From: Heyndrickxia sporothermodurans
Lineage (GTDB): Bacteria > Bacillota > Bacilli > Bacillales > Bacillaceae_C
Reading direction: 5' to 3'
NCBI GenBank assembly: GCA_018333075.1
Contig: BORH01000024.1
Location: 1-54,100, forward strand
DNA length: 54,100 bases
Made by a program: the position numbers and the translations under genes. Positions 1 through 8,158 of this stretch are shown here, piece by piece. Numbering within the stretch: the first letter of the stretch is position 1; each line of letters starts with the position of its first letter. The notes beneath the pieces were generated by a model that saw only the letters and a list, made by a program, of their open reading frames with translations, ran no database searches and was not told the origin of the DNA.

Positions 1-87
1 GCAAGCTCCCATCTGATTCGCTCGACTTGCATGTATTAGGCACGCCGCCAGCGTTCGTCCTGAGCCAGGATCAAACTCTCCAAAAAG
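1..87 (-). rRNA. rrs: 16S ribosomal RNA, 5' end (partial)
   Basis: Read on the minus strand, this stretch contains the universal bacterial 16S start (AGAGTTTGATCCTGGCTCAG) followed by the conserved first helices and the start of variable region V1. Only the first ~87 bases are inside the window; the rest of the rRNA operon lies beyond base 1. The exact mature 5' end is estimated from the distance to the GGAGAG motif in other bacilli. A gene order of ygxA then 16S matches the rrnD neighbourhood of Bacillus subtilis. Confidence 0.97.
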
Positions 88-208
88 ATGTTTGAACGAA
101 TCAAAATCTTCGAATTTGATTTAGCTCTTATAAATTCATTAATTGACGTTTCATTTTGTTCAGTTTTCAAAGATAAATCACTCACCGTTTTTCAACAGCG
201 ACTTTATT

Positions 209-237
209 ATCATATCAAGTTAAATGTTTTTTGTCAA
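209..237 (-). promoter_or_regulatory. rrn promoter, proximal (P2-like)
   Basis: On the minus strand there is TTGACA, a 17-nt spacer, then TATGAT, about 120 bases upstream of the 16S start. The transcribed leader between it and the 16S gene contains a TTTGAAAACTGAAC-type segment (about 158-172) that is usual in Bacillus rRNA leaders. The match to the sigma-A consensus is nearly perfect, as expected for a growth-rate-controlled rRNA promoter. Confidence 0.88.
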
Positions 238-295
238 TAACTTTTTTTGTTTCTTTGTCACTGCTGAAATTCGATGTCCAGCAGCGACGTTTATA

Positions 296-324
296 AATAT
301 ACCAAGGATCATTCTTTTCGTCAA
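296..324 (-). promoter_or_regulatory. rrn promoter, distal (P1-like)
   Basis: On the minus strand there is TTGACG, a 17-nt spacer, then TATATT, 87 bases upstream of the proximal promoter. Tandem sigma-A promoters at this spacing are the common arrangement of Bacillus rRNA operons. It starts just after the ygxA stop, and I see no terminator between ygxA and the rRNA, so read-through from ygxA is possible. Confidence 0.75.
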
Positions 325-340
325 CACTTTTTTTAATATT

Positions 341-1216
341 TTACGATAATTTTTTTCTCACTTTATAATGCCGGTGATATAGAGCTTGTCCCTTTGTTTC
401 TACATAAATCTCTTCTATCACATTCTTTTCTATTAAAAACTCAAGTAAGATGCCTAGATCAACACTATAATGCTCTAGAGCGGAATGAGATAATAGATCA
501 TTTATAGTCCATTGCTCTTTTTCTTCCATAATCTCTATTAAATGTGATGCACAGAAGCGAGTTCTTGAGTGTATTAAAAATTCGCTTGCTAAGAATAGAA
601 GCTCAAGCCTTTTTTCAATCGATTCATCACTCGTAATTAATTCTTCATATAGCTTAAAAATTTCGGGTTCGATTTGTTTAACTTGATTCCAAACCGTTAT
701 TTCTGGATGAAAGCCATTTTCGATGACCGCAAGCCTTGCTAGATGGTGCAAAGCATGAACGATATGATTATACGCATCTAAATATTGATTATTGTCAAAA
801 AAGACCTTTCCATCCATATATCTGCGAATGAGCTTAGCAAACTCAATACCAATCTTTAGTTTTCGTTCATGGAACGGAAAATCTCTTAATTTGTCTTTCA
901 AATGGCTCATATATTCATTTCGGTCAAATAAAACCTTTCCATGTGTGATCCATTCTACAATTTTTCGATTGGAGCCTAATAAAAGCCATTCCTTTAATTG
1001 TTCTTCTTTTACAATATGCATTGCTGCCTTTTTATTCTCGTACATGTAATGCTTTATATAAACTGCGCTTTCTAAATCTTTGACGATCATAAGTAAAATA
1101 GCATCAAACGTATCAGTCACTGTATCTTCATTATGCTTTTTCTCGATAAGTAAAACGGTTAATGTATTTGCTTGACTTGCTCTTTCCTGATAAATAGGTC
1201 GAAGGATGTCCTCCAT
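341..1216 (-). CDS. ygxA: YgxA, nucleotidyltransferase-like protein
   Basis: A 291-residue soluble protein recognised as the Bacillus YgxA family (nucleotidyltransferase-like). Its function is not established and I would not infer a substrate. No signal peptide or membrane segment is seen. The N-terminal half looks like the minimal nucleotidyltransferase fold (mixed alpha/beta) and the C-terminal half is helical, in line with a HEPN-like or helical-bundle partner domain. The start is ATG with GGAGG six bases upstream. The gene reads towards the 16S gene, and the rrn promoters lie right after its stop codon; its position between ygzB and the rRNA is the conserved Bacillus context, which supports the name. 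Confidence 0.85.
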   Translation of the reverse strand: MEDILRPIYQERASQANTLTVLLIEKKHNEDTVTDTFDAILLMIVKDLESAVYIKHYMYENKKAAMHIVKEEQLKEWLLLGSNRKIVEWITHGKVLFDRNEYMSHLKDKLRDFPFHERKLKIGIEFAKLIRRYMDGKVFFDNNQYLDAYNHIVHALHHLARLAVIENGFHPEITVWNQVKQIEPEIFKLYEELITSDESIEKRLELLFLASEFLIHSRTRFCASHLIEIMEEKEQWTINDLLSHSALEHYSVDLGILLEFLIEKNVIEEIYVETKGQALYHRHYKVRKKLS

Positions 1217-1395
1217 TTTTTATTCCTCCAAAATATCTAGTAAGAATATTACTTCGACAATGATAATAAATTTCCTGCTAAATGAAAAGTTGTTTTTATA
1301 TTTCAAATAAAAAACTAAGATTTTCCCAAACCAAACGATCAGCTATGTCCTTACGCTTTTCTTTTATGGTATATTACTTTGTAGGAGGGACAGCT

Positions 1396-1749
1396 ATGGC
1401 TAAATATTCAAATAAAATTAATAAAATACGCACATTTGCGTTAAGTTTAATATTTGTTGGATTTATTATTATGTACTTTGGTATCTTTTTCAAAAATCAC
1501 CCGATCATCATGACGATCTTTATGATTATTGGATTATTAAGCATTATCGCTAGTACAGTTGTTTACTTTTGGATTGGAATGCTATCAACCAAAGCAGTTC
1601 AAGTCATTTGTCCGAATTGTAATAAGCCAACAAAGCTGCTTGGTCGTGTAGATATGTGTATGCATTGTCGTGAACCGCTCACTCTCGATCGTAACCTTGA
1701 AGGAAAAGATTTTGACGAAAATTACAATCGCAAAAAACCGCAACAATAA
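1396..1749 (+). CDS. ygzB: YgzB, small membrane protein with zinc ribbon (UPF0295)
   Basis: A 117-residue protein. Residues 1-15 are basic, two hydrophobic helices follow (roughly 16-35 and 40-65), then a cytosolic tail with two CxxC pairs (CPNCNK and CMHCRE) that form a probable zinc ribbon. The start at 1396 is chosen because AGGAGGG stands 6 bases before it; an upstream in-frame extension to 1282 lacks a ribosome binding site. It matches the YgzB/UPF0295 family, whose role is unknown. It converges with perR, sharing one bidirectional terminator. Confidence 0.88.
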   Translation: MAKYSNKINKIRTFALSLIFVGFIIMYFGIFFKNHPIIMTIFMIIGLLSIIASTVVYFWIGMLSTKAVQVICPNCNKPTKLLGRVDMCMHCREPLTLDRNLEGKDFDENYNRKKPQQ

Positions 1750-1771
1750 CAAGTGAAATGAAATGAAACAA

Positions 1772-1811
1772 AAAAAAAGAATTGCTCGATCGAATCGAAC
1801 AATTCTTTTTT
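1772..1811. terminator. Bidirectional terminator between ygzB and perR
   Basis: A run of A, a hairpin with GAATTG/CAATTC arms plus inner TCGA pairing, and a run of T. It serves both converging genes, and the last base pairs reach the perR stop codon. Confidence 0.85.
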
Positions 1812-2253
1812 AATACGCTTCTTTTTTTCTGCATTCAGGGCAGGTTCCATAAATCTCCATCCTATGATGACTTACTTTAAACCCAGTTACATGTGATGCT
1901 AAATGTTCGACCTCATCAAGTCCAGGATAATGGAAATCAACGATTTTACCACAATTCTCACAAATGACATGGTAATGACTCGTTGTTACGAAATCAAAAC
2001 GACTGGAATTATCACCATAAGTAAGTTCCTTTACGAGTCCTACCTCACGAAATACCCGTAAATTATTATATACGGTAGCGACACTCATATTTGGAAATTT
2101 ACCTTCAAGTGCTTTATAAATGTCATCTGCGGTAGGATGTGACATTGATTGAATTAAATACTCCAATATCGCATGACGTTGAGGTGTGATACGAACTCCA
2201 GTTTCTTTCAAAGTTTCAATGGCTTCTTTGATTTGATGTTCAGACACCGTCAT
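1810..2253 (-). CDS. perR: PerR, peroxide-sensing Fur-family repressor
   Basis: A 147-residue Fur-family metalloregulator that represses peroxide-defence genes; in B. subtilis the iron form senses H2O2 by histidine oxidation. The winged helix occupies about residues 1-85. All expected ligands are present: H39, D87, H93, H95 and D106 for the regulatory metal (the B. subtilis numbers plus two), and C98/C101 with C138/C141 for structural zinc. This pattern separates PerR from Fur and Zur. The start is ATG; the region just upstream is AT-rich with a weak ribosome binding site. A Per-box and promoter lie about 170-215 bases upstream, so autoregulation is likely. bcp, a peroxidase gene, lies two genes upstream. 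Confidence 0.95.
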   Translation of the reverse strand: MTVSEHQIKEAIETLKETGVRITPQRHAILEYLIQSMSHPTADDIYKALEGKFPNMSVATVYNNLRVFREVGLVKELTYGDNSSRFDFVTTSHYHVICENCGKIVDFHYPGLDEVEHLASHVTGFKVSHHRMEIYGTCPECRKKEAY

Positions 2254-2422
2254 GCACCTCTTTTCTAAAAAATTTATTTCACTCTTTTAATTAAAATCTT
2301 CTCGGTTCTAAATGGATCGACCATATGGAAGCGAAACATATATGGTAAAGGAAAAAGCACATCTCATAATCAAAAAATATATTCGAAAGGCTAACCTCTA
2401 TCAAAAAGAACCAATTATTATT

Positions 2423-2469
2423 TTATAATATTTATAATTAGTTTACTAAGGAACATGCATATTTGTCAA
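2423..2469 (-). promoter_or_regulatory. perR promoter with Per-box
   Basis: On the minus strand there is TTGACA (2464-2469), 18 nt, then TAAACT (2440-2445), followed at once by a near-perfect Per-box at 2423-2437 (one mismatch to the TTATAATnATTATAA consensus). The box would cover the transcription start, a classic position for repression. The untranslated leader to perR would be about 180 bases. Promoter and box are read from sequence; regulation is inferred. Confidence 0.7.
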
Positions 2470-2483
2470 TGTTATCAGTACTT

Positions 2484-3032
2484 CTAACCTTGATGCAAGG
2501 TAGGTTCATTCTCACCAAAGCCATTATTTACATATCGCGCAGCCACAAATAACAAATCTGAAAGTCGATTTAAATAAGCCAATACAAGAGGATTTACACG
2601 TTCAATGGAGACAGCTATTCTTTCCGCTCGTCGAACGACGGTTCGAGCACAATGTAAGGCAGCGCCTGCTGGATGACCACCTGGAAGAATAAAATTTATC
2701 AATGGTTCTAGCTTAGAATCCCAATGATCAATCGTTTGCTCCAAATCTTTTATATCCTCATCTTTTAATTTCCACTTTACTTCCTTCCCTTCAGGGGTAG
2801 CCAGTTCGGCTCCTACATGAAAAAGGATGGTTTGAATTTTGTGAAAAGCCTTATTTACCTCATCCTTAAGAGGAGAGCTAGAATTCCTTATATAACTAAG
2901 CGCTAACCCTATCATCGAATTTGCTTCATCACAGGTTCCATATGCCTCAACCCGTAAATCATTTTTCGGTATGCGCTGTCCATAAACAAGGGATGTTGTT
3001 CCTTTATCACCGGATTTCGTATAAATTCTCAC
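2484..3032 (-). CDS. PduO/YvqK-type cob(I)alamin adenosyltransferase
   Basis: A 182-residue ATP:cob(I)alamin adenosyltransferase that transfers adenosyl from ATP to make coenzyme B12. The N-terminal TKSGDKGTTSL segment is the family ATP-binding signature, and the C-terminal RRAERIA...LNRLSDLLFVAARY region carries the conserved Arg/Glu/Asp residues. The family normally runs 180-190 residues. The GTG start at 3032 is chosen because AAAGGGG stands 8 bases before it and the protein then begins VRIYTKSGDKG, as family members do; an upstream in-frame ATG would lie inside the preceding gene. Spacing to the 2-hydroxyacid dehydrogenase is one base, so the two are co-transcribed and probably translationally coupled. 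Confidence 0.9.
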   Translation of the reverse strand: MRIYTKSGDKGTTSLVYGQRIPKNDLRVEAYGTCDEANSMIGLALSYIRNSSSPLKDEVNKAFHKIQTILFHVGAELATPEGKEVKWKLKDEDIKDLEQTIDHWDSKLEPLINFILPGGHPAGAALHCARTVVRRAERIAVSIERVNPLVLAYLNRLSDLLFVAARYVNNGFGENEPTLHQG

Positions 3033-3033
3033 C

Positions 3034-3984
3034 TTAGTATCCCCTTTCAGGATCAATTACATTTATTAATTGACCTACATTATTAATATATGTATGTAAA
3101 TTTTTTTCAAATATATCAAATGCTCGAGGTAAATAATTCCTAGTAGTACTAGAAATATGTGGTGTAATCGAGACATTGTCCATAGTCCAGAAAGGATGTC
3201 CCTTCGATAAAGGCTCCTGTTCAAACACATCTAAATAGGCATGAGCAATTTGATGATTATTTAAAGCATCGATTAAAATCTCTTCTTCAACCACATCTCC
3301 TCTGCCAATATTGATAAATACTAAAGAGCTTTTCATTTTTTCAAAGTCAGTCTTTTTATAAAAACCGACTGTTTTTTCGGTACTAGGAAGAAGAGAAACT
3401 AAAAAATCGACCTGATCAAAAACAGCATTCACATGATTTAACGTAAACATTTCATCAAAATACTCTTTGGGCATGCCTGAACTGTTTACTCCATAAACCT
3501 TCATTCCAAAAGCCTTAGCAAGTCGAGCAATTTCTTGTCCAATTGCGCCGGCACCAACAATGAGCAAGGATTGTCCATTTAGCTCACTTAAAGGTTTGCT
3601 TTTATCCCAGATCATTTCTTTCTGATTATCCCAAAGACGTTGAAAGCTTTTCACATAATCAAGGATTAGACCCATTGTAAACTCAGCCATTGGAATTTTA
3701 TGAATTCCACGCGCATTTGTTATGAGGATGTTTCTTTCACTAATGATTTTTAATGGCATCCTTTCCAGCCCTGCAGAAGTAACCATAATCCATTGTAAAT
3801 TTTCTGCTTTTAGGATGTGTTCATCATTCAAATCCTCTCCATAGGTGACAATCACCTCTGCCGTTTTCATTTCCTGTTCTGCAACTGTTACATCATGAAA
3901 AAAATAAAATTGAACATTTGAAAAGTTAGATTGCAATGTTTTTTTCAAATGATCAGGTGGGTCAAATGTGAATACGATTTTCAT
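3034..3984 (-). CDS. D-isomer-specific 2-hydroxyacid dehydrogenase
   Basis: A 316-residue NAD(P)-dependent reductase of 2-oxoacids. The Rossmann motif GAGAIG lies around residue 145, and the catalytic trio is present: Arg in INIGRGD, Glu in FEQEP, and His in TPHIS. The shortened catalytic domain resembles the YoaD/GhrA-like branch rather than SerA, and there is no ACT domain. The substrate cannot be read; glyoxylate/hydroxypyruvate or a branched 2-oxoacid are candidates. The start at 3984 has AGGAGGG six bases upstream; the in-frame ATG at 3999 contains that ribosome binding site and is less likely. It forms a two-gene unit with the adenosyltransferase gene. Confidence 0.85.
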   Translation of the reverse strand: MKIVFTFDPPDHLKKTLQSNFSNVQFYFFHDVTVAEQEMKTAEVIVTYGEDLNDEHILKAENLQWIMVTSAGLERMPLKIISERNILITNARGIHKIPMAEFTMGLILDYVKSFQRLWDNQKEMIWDKSKPLSELNGQSLLIVGAGAIGQEIARLAKAFGMKVYGVNSSGMPKEYFDEMFTLNHVNAVFDQVDFLVSLLPSTEKTVGFYKKTDFEKMKSSLVFINIGRGDVVEEEILIDALNNHQIAHAYLDVFEQEPLSKGHPFWTMDNVSITPHISSTTRNYLPRAFDIFEKNLHTYINNVGQLINVIDPERGY

Positions 3985-4086
3985 GTCATCCCTCCTCATA
4001 TCTTCTCCTTCATATTATCATAGCTAAAAGCGACTTTTGCAAAGATTGAGACTATTTTGCGAAATGCAAATTCATTAATCACCCAT

Positions 4087-4116
4087 CAAAAAAATGGACC
4101 GAAATATATTCGGTCC
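4087..4116 (-). terminator. Rho-independent terminator (minus strand)
   Basis: A perfect GGACCGAA/TTCGGTCC hairpin followed on the minus strand by ATTTTTTT. It lies between bcp and the 2-hydroxyacid dehydrogenase and insulates the two units; it may back up the closer bcp terminator. Confidence 0.85.
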
Positions 4117-4198
4117 AAAATTATTATTTCTGAGGAGGTATGCCCTAGTATAAAGTATGTTCCTCTTTACATTTTGAATGGACAATTGCCGCTATTAC

Positions 4199-4229
4199 GA
4201 AAAAAATAGGCAGTAACAAACTAGTTACC
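4199..4229 (-). terminator. Terminator after bcp (weaker)
   Basis: On the minus strand GGTAAC...GTTACTGCC is followed by TATTTTTTT directly after the bcp stop. The stem is short (5-6 bp), so the stronger hairpin at 4087-4116 may do much of the work. Confidence 0.55.
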
Positions 4230-4231
4230 TT

Positions 4232-4705
4232 TTATTGAAGATGTTCCTTAATGAATGTAAGTGCTTCTTCTACATGCCCATTTACCTTCACTTTTCTCCA
4301 TTCCTTTACCAGCTCGCCCTCTTTATTAATAATAAAGGTGGAGCGTTCAATTCCCATGTATTCTTTACCGAAGTTCTTTTTTAATTTCCAAACATCGAAT
4401 TGCTCAGCGAGTTTATGTTCTTCATCAACTAATAAAAGAAAAGGCAGTCCATGCTTTTCAATAAACTTTTGATGCTGCTTAATGGGATCAGGACTCACTC
4501 CGAGAATCACTGCATCAAGCTCTTCAAAGCTTTCGTGTTTGTCCCGAAAGTCACAGGCTTCAGTTGTGCAGCCTGGTGTCATATCCTTTGGATAGAAATA
4601 TAAAACGATATGCTTCTTCCCTTTAAAATCAGATAGCTTCACTGTTTCTCCATTGCTTGCCTCTAATGCAAAATCGGGTGCTAATTCACCAAGTTGAACA
4701 GTCAT
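4232..4705 (-). CDS. bcp: Bcp/PrxQ-type thiol peroxidase
   Basis: A 157-residue atypical 2-Cys peroxiredoxin (called ygaF in B. subtilis) that reduces H2O2 and organic peroxides with thioredoxin. The active-site TPGCTTEACDF segment places the peroxidatic Cys at 46 and the resolving Cys at 51, five residues apart as in the PrxQ subfamily. Cytosolic, with no signal peptide. ATG start with AAGGAGG eight bases upstream. Its closeness to perR fits peroxide defence, but I find no good Per-box in its own 110-bp upstream region, so PerR control is not claimed. Confidence 0.95.
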   Translation of the reverse strand: MTVQLGELAPDFALEASNGETVKLSDFKGKKHIVLYFYPKDMTPGCTTEACDFRDKHESFEELDAVILGVSPDPIKQHQKFIEKHGLPFLLLVDEEHKLAEQFDVWKLKKNFGKEYMGIERSTFIINKEGELVKEWRKVKVNGHVEEALTFIKEHLQ

Positions 4706-4814
4706 TTCTATTCCTCCTTAAACGAGCGAACAAACGAATAATATGTTTGTAACGTTAATTATTATTTTTCTTATATAAAAGCCTACTCGATAATCGCCAT
4801 CATTTGCAAATATT

Positions 4815-5234
4815 TTACTTTTTCACATCGTGATTTTGATCATAATCGATAAAGGTTTTAACAACAAAGGCTGCTGGAATCGTATATCCAATTAATGCTT
4901 CAATTACGACAAGAATTCTCCCTACTCCGATCGGAACAATATCTCCATAGCCAACCGAAAACAGGGTAATCGCGCTTAAATACATCGAGGAATTTAGTTT
5001 TGCCATATAGCTACCAGTAAAAAGTGTTCCTTGCTCAGCAATTACATTTAACCCCTTCATTTCCAATAACATAAACAGTAACCCAAAGCCGATCATAATG
5101 ACACTATATGTGTATCCTAAAAAAAGAAAATTCTCAAAGGATACGAGCTTATATTTCAGCTGGGAAGGAAAGAAAAGTGTTCTCAAGCTCATAAAAATAC
5201 ATAAAATAACTGCTAACATGAGTAGATATATCAT
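4815..5234 (-). CDS. Small two-TM pore K+ channel-like protein
   Basis: A 139-residue membrane protein of the ion_trans_2 type. It has an N-terminal hydrophobic helix (about 2-22), a second at 36-57, a pore loop with the selectivity filter TLFSVGYGD (GYGD at 95-98) and a final helix at about 103-125. No RCK/TrkA_N or cyclic-nucleotide domain is attached, so gating must come from elsewhere. The start at 5234 follows GAGGGG by seven bases; the ATG 21 bases upstream (5255) has no ribosome binding site. It is divergent from gsaB. This gene is not part of the B. subtilis ygx-yga block I remember, so it may be a lineage-specific insertion. Confidence 0.82.
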   Translation of the reverse strand: MIYLLMLAVILCIFMSLRTLFFPSQLKYKLVSFENFLFLGYTYSVIMIGFGLLFMLLEMKGLNVIAEQGTLFTGSYMAKLNSSMYLSAITLFSVGYGDIVPIGVGRILVVIEALIGYTIPAAFVVKTFIDYDQNHDVKK

Positions 5235-5363
5235 TGGTTTCCCCTCATTTTCCATACACTTTTAGCTTGTCATTCTATTGTACTCACCGATATGCCATAG
5301 TATGTGAAAAAGCTTTGGACAAAGGAATTTAAAAGTGCTGGCTTCAAGTTTTCCAGCTCATTG

Positions 5364-5402
5364 GACACATATTCATTTAGGTACTACAATATGAATATGT
5401 CT
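5364..5402. repeat. Inverted repeat between the channel gene and gsaB
   Basis: Perfect 10-bp arms ACATATTCAT (5367-5376) and ATGAATATGT (5391-5400) flank a 14-base centre. No T-run follows on either strand, so it is not a simple terminator. It lies about 55 bases before the gsaB start and could be an operator or a 5'-leader hairpin. Confidence 0.5.
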
Positions 5403-5452
5403 TAAAAAAAGAGAATAAGTAATATTTTTCGCTATATTTAGGAGGAAGACAA

Positions 5453-6739
5453 ATGGATTTTTCAAATTCTAATCATTTACATAACGAAGCATTAGAGCAT
5501 ATCGTAGGAGGAGTAAATAGTCCTTCCCGCTCATATAAAGCTGTAGGAGGCGGTGCACCTGTCGCAATGACTCGCGCAAAAGGTGCTTACTTTTGGGATG
5601 TAGATAATAATCGATACATCGATTACCTTGCTGCATATGGACCTATTATTACCGGACATGCGCATCCACATGTAACCGAAGCAATTAAAACAGCAGCTGA
5701 AAATGGAGTACTATATGGAACTCCAACCCCGTTTGAAGTGAAATTTTCCAAAATGTTAAAAGAAGCGATCCCATCTTTAGATAAAGTGCGCTTCGTTAAC
5801 TCTGGTACCGAAGCGGTTATGACTACCATCCGTGTTGCACGTGCATATACTGGTCGTGATAAAATTATCAAATTTGAAGGCTGCTATCATGGTCACTCTG
5901 ATCTTGTTCTTGTTGCAGCTGGTTCTGGTCCTTCACAATTAGGTATGCCAGATTCAGCAGGTGTTCCTAAAAGTATTGCAAATGAGGTTATTACTGTTCC
6001 ATTTAATGATATTGAACCATTTAAGGAAGCTCTTGATAAATGGGGAAATGAAGTGGCTGCCGTATTAGTAGAGCCAATCGTAGGGAACTTCGGGATTGTT
6101 GAGCCACAGCCTGGATTTTTAGAGCAGGTAAATGAGCTGACACATAAGGCTGGTGCCTTAGTTATTTATGATGAAGTTATCACTGCTTTCCGCTTTATGT
6201 ATGGTGGTGCACAAAATTTATTAGGTGTTACACCTGATTTAACTGCAATGGGCAAAATTATCGGTGGCGGCCTGCCAATTGGCGCTTACGGCGGCAAAAA
6301 AGAAATCATGGAAAAGGTTGCACCGCTTGGTCCAGCCTATCAAGCAGGAACAATGGCCGGAAACCCTGCATCCATTTTATCAGGAATTGCATGCTTAGAG
6401 GTTCTGAAAGAAGATGGTGTCTATAATCAACTTGATCGTTTAGGGGCGCTCCTTGAAAAAGGAATATTGGACGCATCAGAAAAGCACAATACACCGATTA
6501 CAGTTAATCGTTTAAAAGGTGCTCTTACAATATATTTTACAACAGAAAAAGTAAAAAACTATAAACAAGCTGAAGCAACAGATGGGGAAATGTTTGCTAA
6601 GTTCTTTAAATTAATGCTTGAACAAGGCATTAATCTTGCACCATCCAAGTATGAAGCATGGTTTATTACAACGGCGCATACAGAAAAAGATATTGAAGAA
6701 ACCATCCAAGCAGTTGACACTGCATTTTCAAAATTATAA
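5453..6739 (+). CDS. gsaB: Glutamate-1-semialdehyde 2,1-aminomutase (GsaB)
   Basis: A 428-residue class III PLP enzyme that converts glutamate-1-semialdehyde to 5-aminolevulinate, the C5 route precursor of haem and B12. The PLP lysine is in [12 protein letters not shown] near residue 267; the family start (GGVNSPSR) and the [11 protein letters not shown] segment are intact. ATG start with AGGAGG seven bases upstream. Bacillus species typically carry this second copy (gsaB) in the perR-ygaE region, apart from hemL in the hemAXCDBL operon, which is why I call it GsaB. It ends in its own terminator and looks monocistronic. Confidence 0.93.
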   Translation: MDFSNSNHLHNEALEHIVGGVNSPSRSYKAVGGGAPVAMTRAKGAYFWDVDNNRYIDYLAAYGPIITGHAHPHVTEAIKTAAENGVLYGTPTPFEVKFSKMLKEAIPSLDKVRFVNSGTEAVMTTIRVARAYTGRDKIIKFEGCYHGHSDLVLVAAGSGPSQLGMPDSAGVPKSIANEVITVPFNDIEPFKEALDKWGNEVAAVLVEPIVGNFGIVEPQPGFLEQVNELTHKAGALVIYDEVITAFRFMYGGAQNLLGVTPDLTAMGKIIGGGLPIGAYGGKKEIMEKVAPLGPAYQAGTMAGNPASILSGIACLEVLKEDGVYNQLDRLGALLEKGILDASEKHNTPITVNRLKGALTIYFTTEKVKNYKQAEATDGEMFAKFFKLMLEQGINLAPSKYEAWFITTAHTEKDIEETIQAVDTAFSKL

Positions 6740-6784
6740 GTTTGTAAACGAAGCACTAGGGAAAAATAATAATTAAACACATAG

Positions 6785-6823
6785 AGGCTGGCCAAAAATT
6801 CAAACTCAATGGTCGGCCTTTAT
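6785..6823 (+). terminator. Terminator after gsaB
   Basis: A nine-pair stem AGGCTGGCC/GGTCGGCCT with two G-U pairs and a 17-base loop, followed by TTTATT. Confidence 0.75.
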
Positions 6824-6887
6824 TAATAGGTTGAATATTTTTGTGACATCAAACATATGAATAATTCGGGAATTTCGTAAATTTTTC

Positions 6888-6916
6888 TTGATATTCTGAC
6901 GCTGGCATTGTATATT
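6888..6916 (+). promoter_or_regulatory. sigma-A promoter of ygaE
   Basis: TTGATA, 17 nt, TATATT, placed 65 bases before the ygaE start codon. It is close to the consensus, with no other better candidate in the gap. Confidence 0.7.
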
Positions 6917-6980
6917 ACTGAATTGTTATATATAAAAGGAAAACGTTAGTAGTTATAACAGGAAAGGAAATATTAATCAT

Positions 6981-8063
6981 ATGAAACTTGGTGCCCGCAT
7001 TTTCAAAACGGGAATTGCCATCGTACTGGCGTTATACATTGCAAAAATTCTTGGAATGCCTTCACCTGTATTCGCAGGAATTGCTGCTATTTTCGCTATT
7101 AAACCAACTATTTATCGTTCCTATTTATCAATTGTTGAACAGGTTCAGGGGAATTTAATCGGTGCCATTGTCGCCGTAATATTTGGTCTTATTTTTGAAA
7201 ATAACTATATTATTGTAGGTCTTGCTGCACTGATTACCATTATTATTATGCTAAAACTGAAGCTTGAAAACAGTGTCAGCCTAGGCTTAGTTACGATGAT
7301 TGTTATTTTGGAATCTCCTGGTGAACATTTTCTCGAATTCGCATGGATTCGTTTTTCAACCATATTAATAGGGATATTATCAGCATTTGTTGTAAACCTA
7401 ATATTCTTACCACCTAAGTATGAAACAAAGTTTTATCACCGGATGTCCAATTTAACAGAGGATATATTTAAATTAATCCGAATGATTTCTATGAATGCCT
7501 CAGAGCATCATTTAATGAAAGCTGAAATTGATAAAATAAGAGAACGATTAGCAAAGGTTAATCTATTCTATACATTGTTTAATGAGGAAAGACGCTATTT
7601 CAAGAAAAGCAGTTTAGAGAAGAAACGAAAAACGGTTATTTATCGTCAAATGGTTTCTACTTCACAGGATTGCTTTGATATCTTAAGATTATTGCATCGT
7701 TATGAGAATGACATCCATCAATTACCTGAATCGATTCAAGCTCAAATATTTGAACGTCTTGATTATTTGATGAATGAGCATCAAAAATTACTGTTTCAGT
7801 TTTTAGGAAAAATTAAGCTTACAGATATCGATACAGAAGAAAAATTTGAATCCCAGCAAAGTGAATTATTAGATAAATTTTTACAAGAACTGAATAAAGA
7901 AAGCTTCCGTTCTAATTATCAGACTTATCATTTGATGCGGCTGTTGTCTGCAATGGTCGATTATCAGGAGCAATTGAAGCATCTAAGCATCTTAATCGAT
8001 AGCTTTAAAAATTTCCATAAGGATATAAATGAAGTCACGATTCAAGAACAAGAGGAAGAATAA
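6981..8063 (+). CDS. ygaE: YgaE, aromatic acid exporter family membrane protein
   Basis: A 360-residue protein with about four closely spaced transmembrane helices in residues 1-145 and a long charged cytosolic helical tail (about 150-360). It matches the Bacillus YgaE/FUSC-like (DUF939) family, described as putative aromatic acid exporters; substrate and direction are not known for this protein. ATG start with GGAAAGGAAA upstream, spacing a little long. Monocistronic: own promoter at 6888-6916 and own terminator. It converges with ygaD. Confidence 0.82.
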   Translation: MKLGARIFKTGIAIVLALYIAKILGMPSPVFAGIAAIFAIKPTIYRSYLSIVEQVQGNLIGAIVAVIFGLIFENNYIIVGLAALITIIIMLKLKLENSVSLGLVTMIVILESPGEHFLEFAWIRFSTILIGILSAFVVNLIFLPPKYETKFYHRMSNLTEDIFKLIRMISMNASEHHLMKAEIDKIRERLAKVNLFYTLFNEERRYFKKSSLEKKRKTVIYRQMVSTSQDCFDILRLLHRYENDIHQLPESIQAQIFERLDYLMNEHQKLLFQFLGKIKLTDIDTEEKFESQQSELLDKFLQELNKESFRSNYQTYHLMRLLSAMVDYQEQLKHLSILIDSFKNFHKDINEVTIQEQEEE

Positions 8064-8072
8064 TCGACTATG

Positions 8073-8102
8073 AACGAGAAGCAAGTGGCTTCTCGTTTTT
8101 TT
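8073..8102 (+). terminator. Terminator after ygaE
   Basis: AACGAGAAG/CTTCTCGTT stem with a six-base loop and a run of seven T. Confidence 0.92.
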
Positions 8103-8111
8103 GTATACGTG

Positions 8112-8152
8112 AAAAAAGCAGGTGATTTGCCCAAAAGGCAATCATACCTGCT
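8112..8152 (-). terminator. Terminator after ygaD
   Basis: On the minus strand the arms AGCAGGTATGATTGCC and GGCAAATCACCTGCT pair over most of their length, followed by TTTTTTC. It stands just after the ygaD stop. Confidence 0.9.
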
Positions 8153-8158
8153 AAGTAA

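Noticed and set aside
3985-4086. Cobalamin riboswitch before the hydroxyacid dehydrogenase-adenosyltransferase unit
   Set aside because: The region is only about 100 bases and has no B12-box-like sequence.
4251-4472. 73-codon plus-strand frame opposite bcp
   Set aside because: Antisense shadow of a well-conserved gene.
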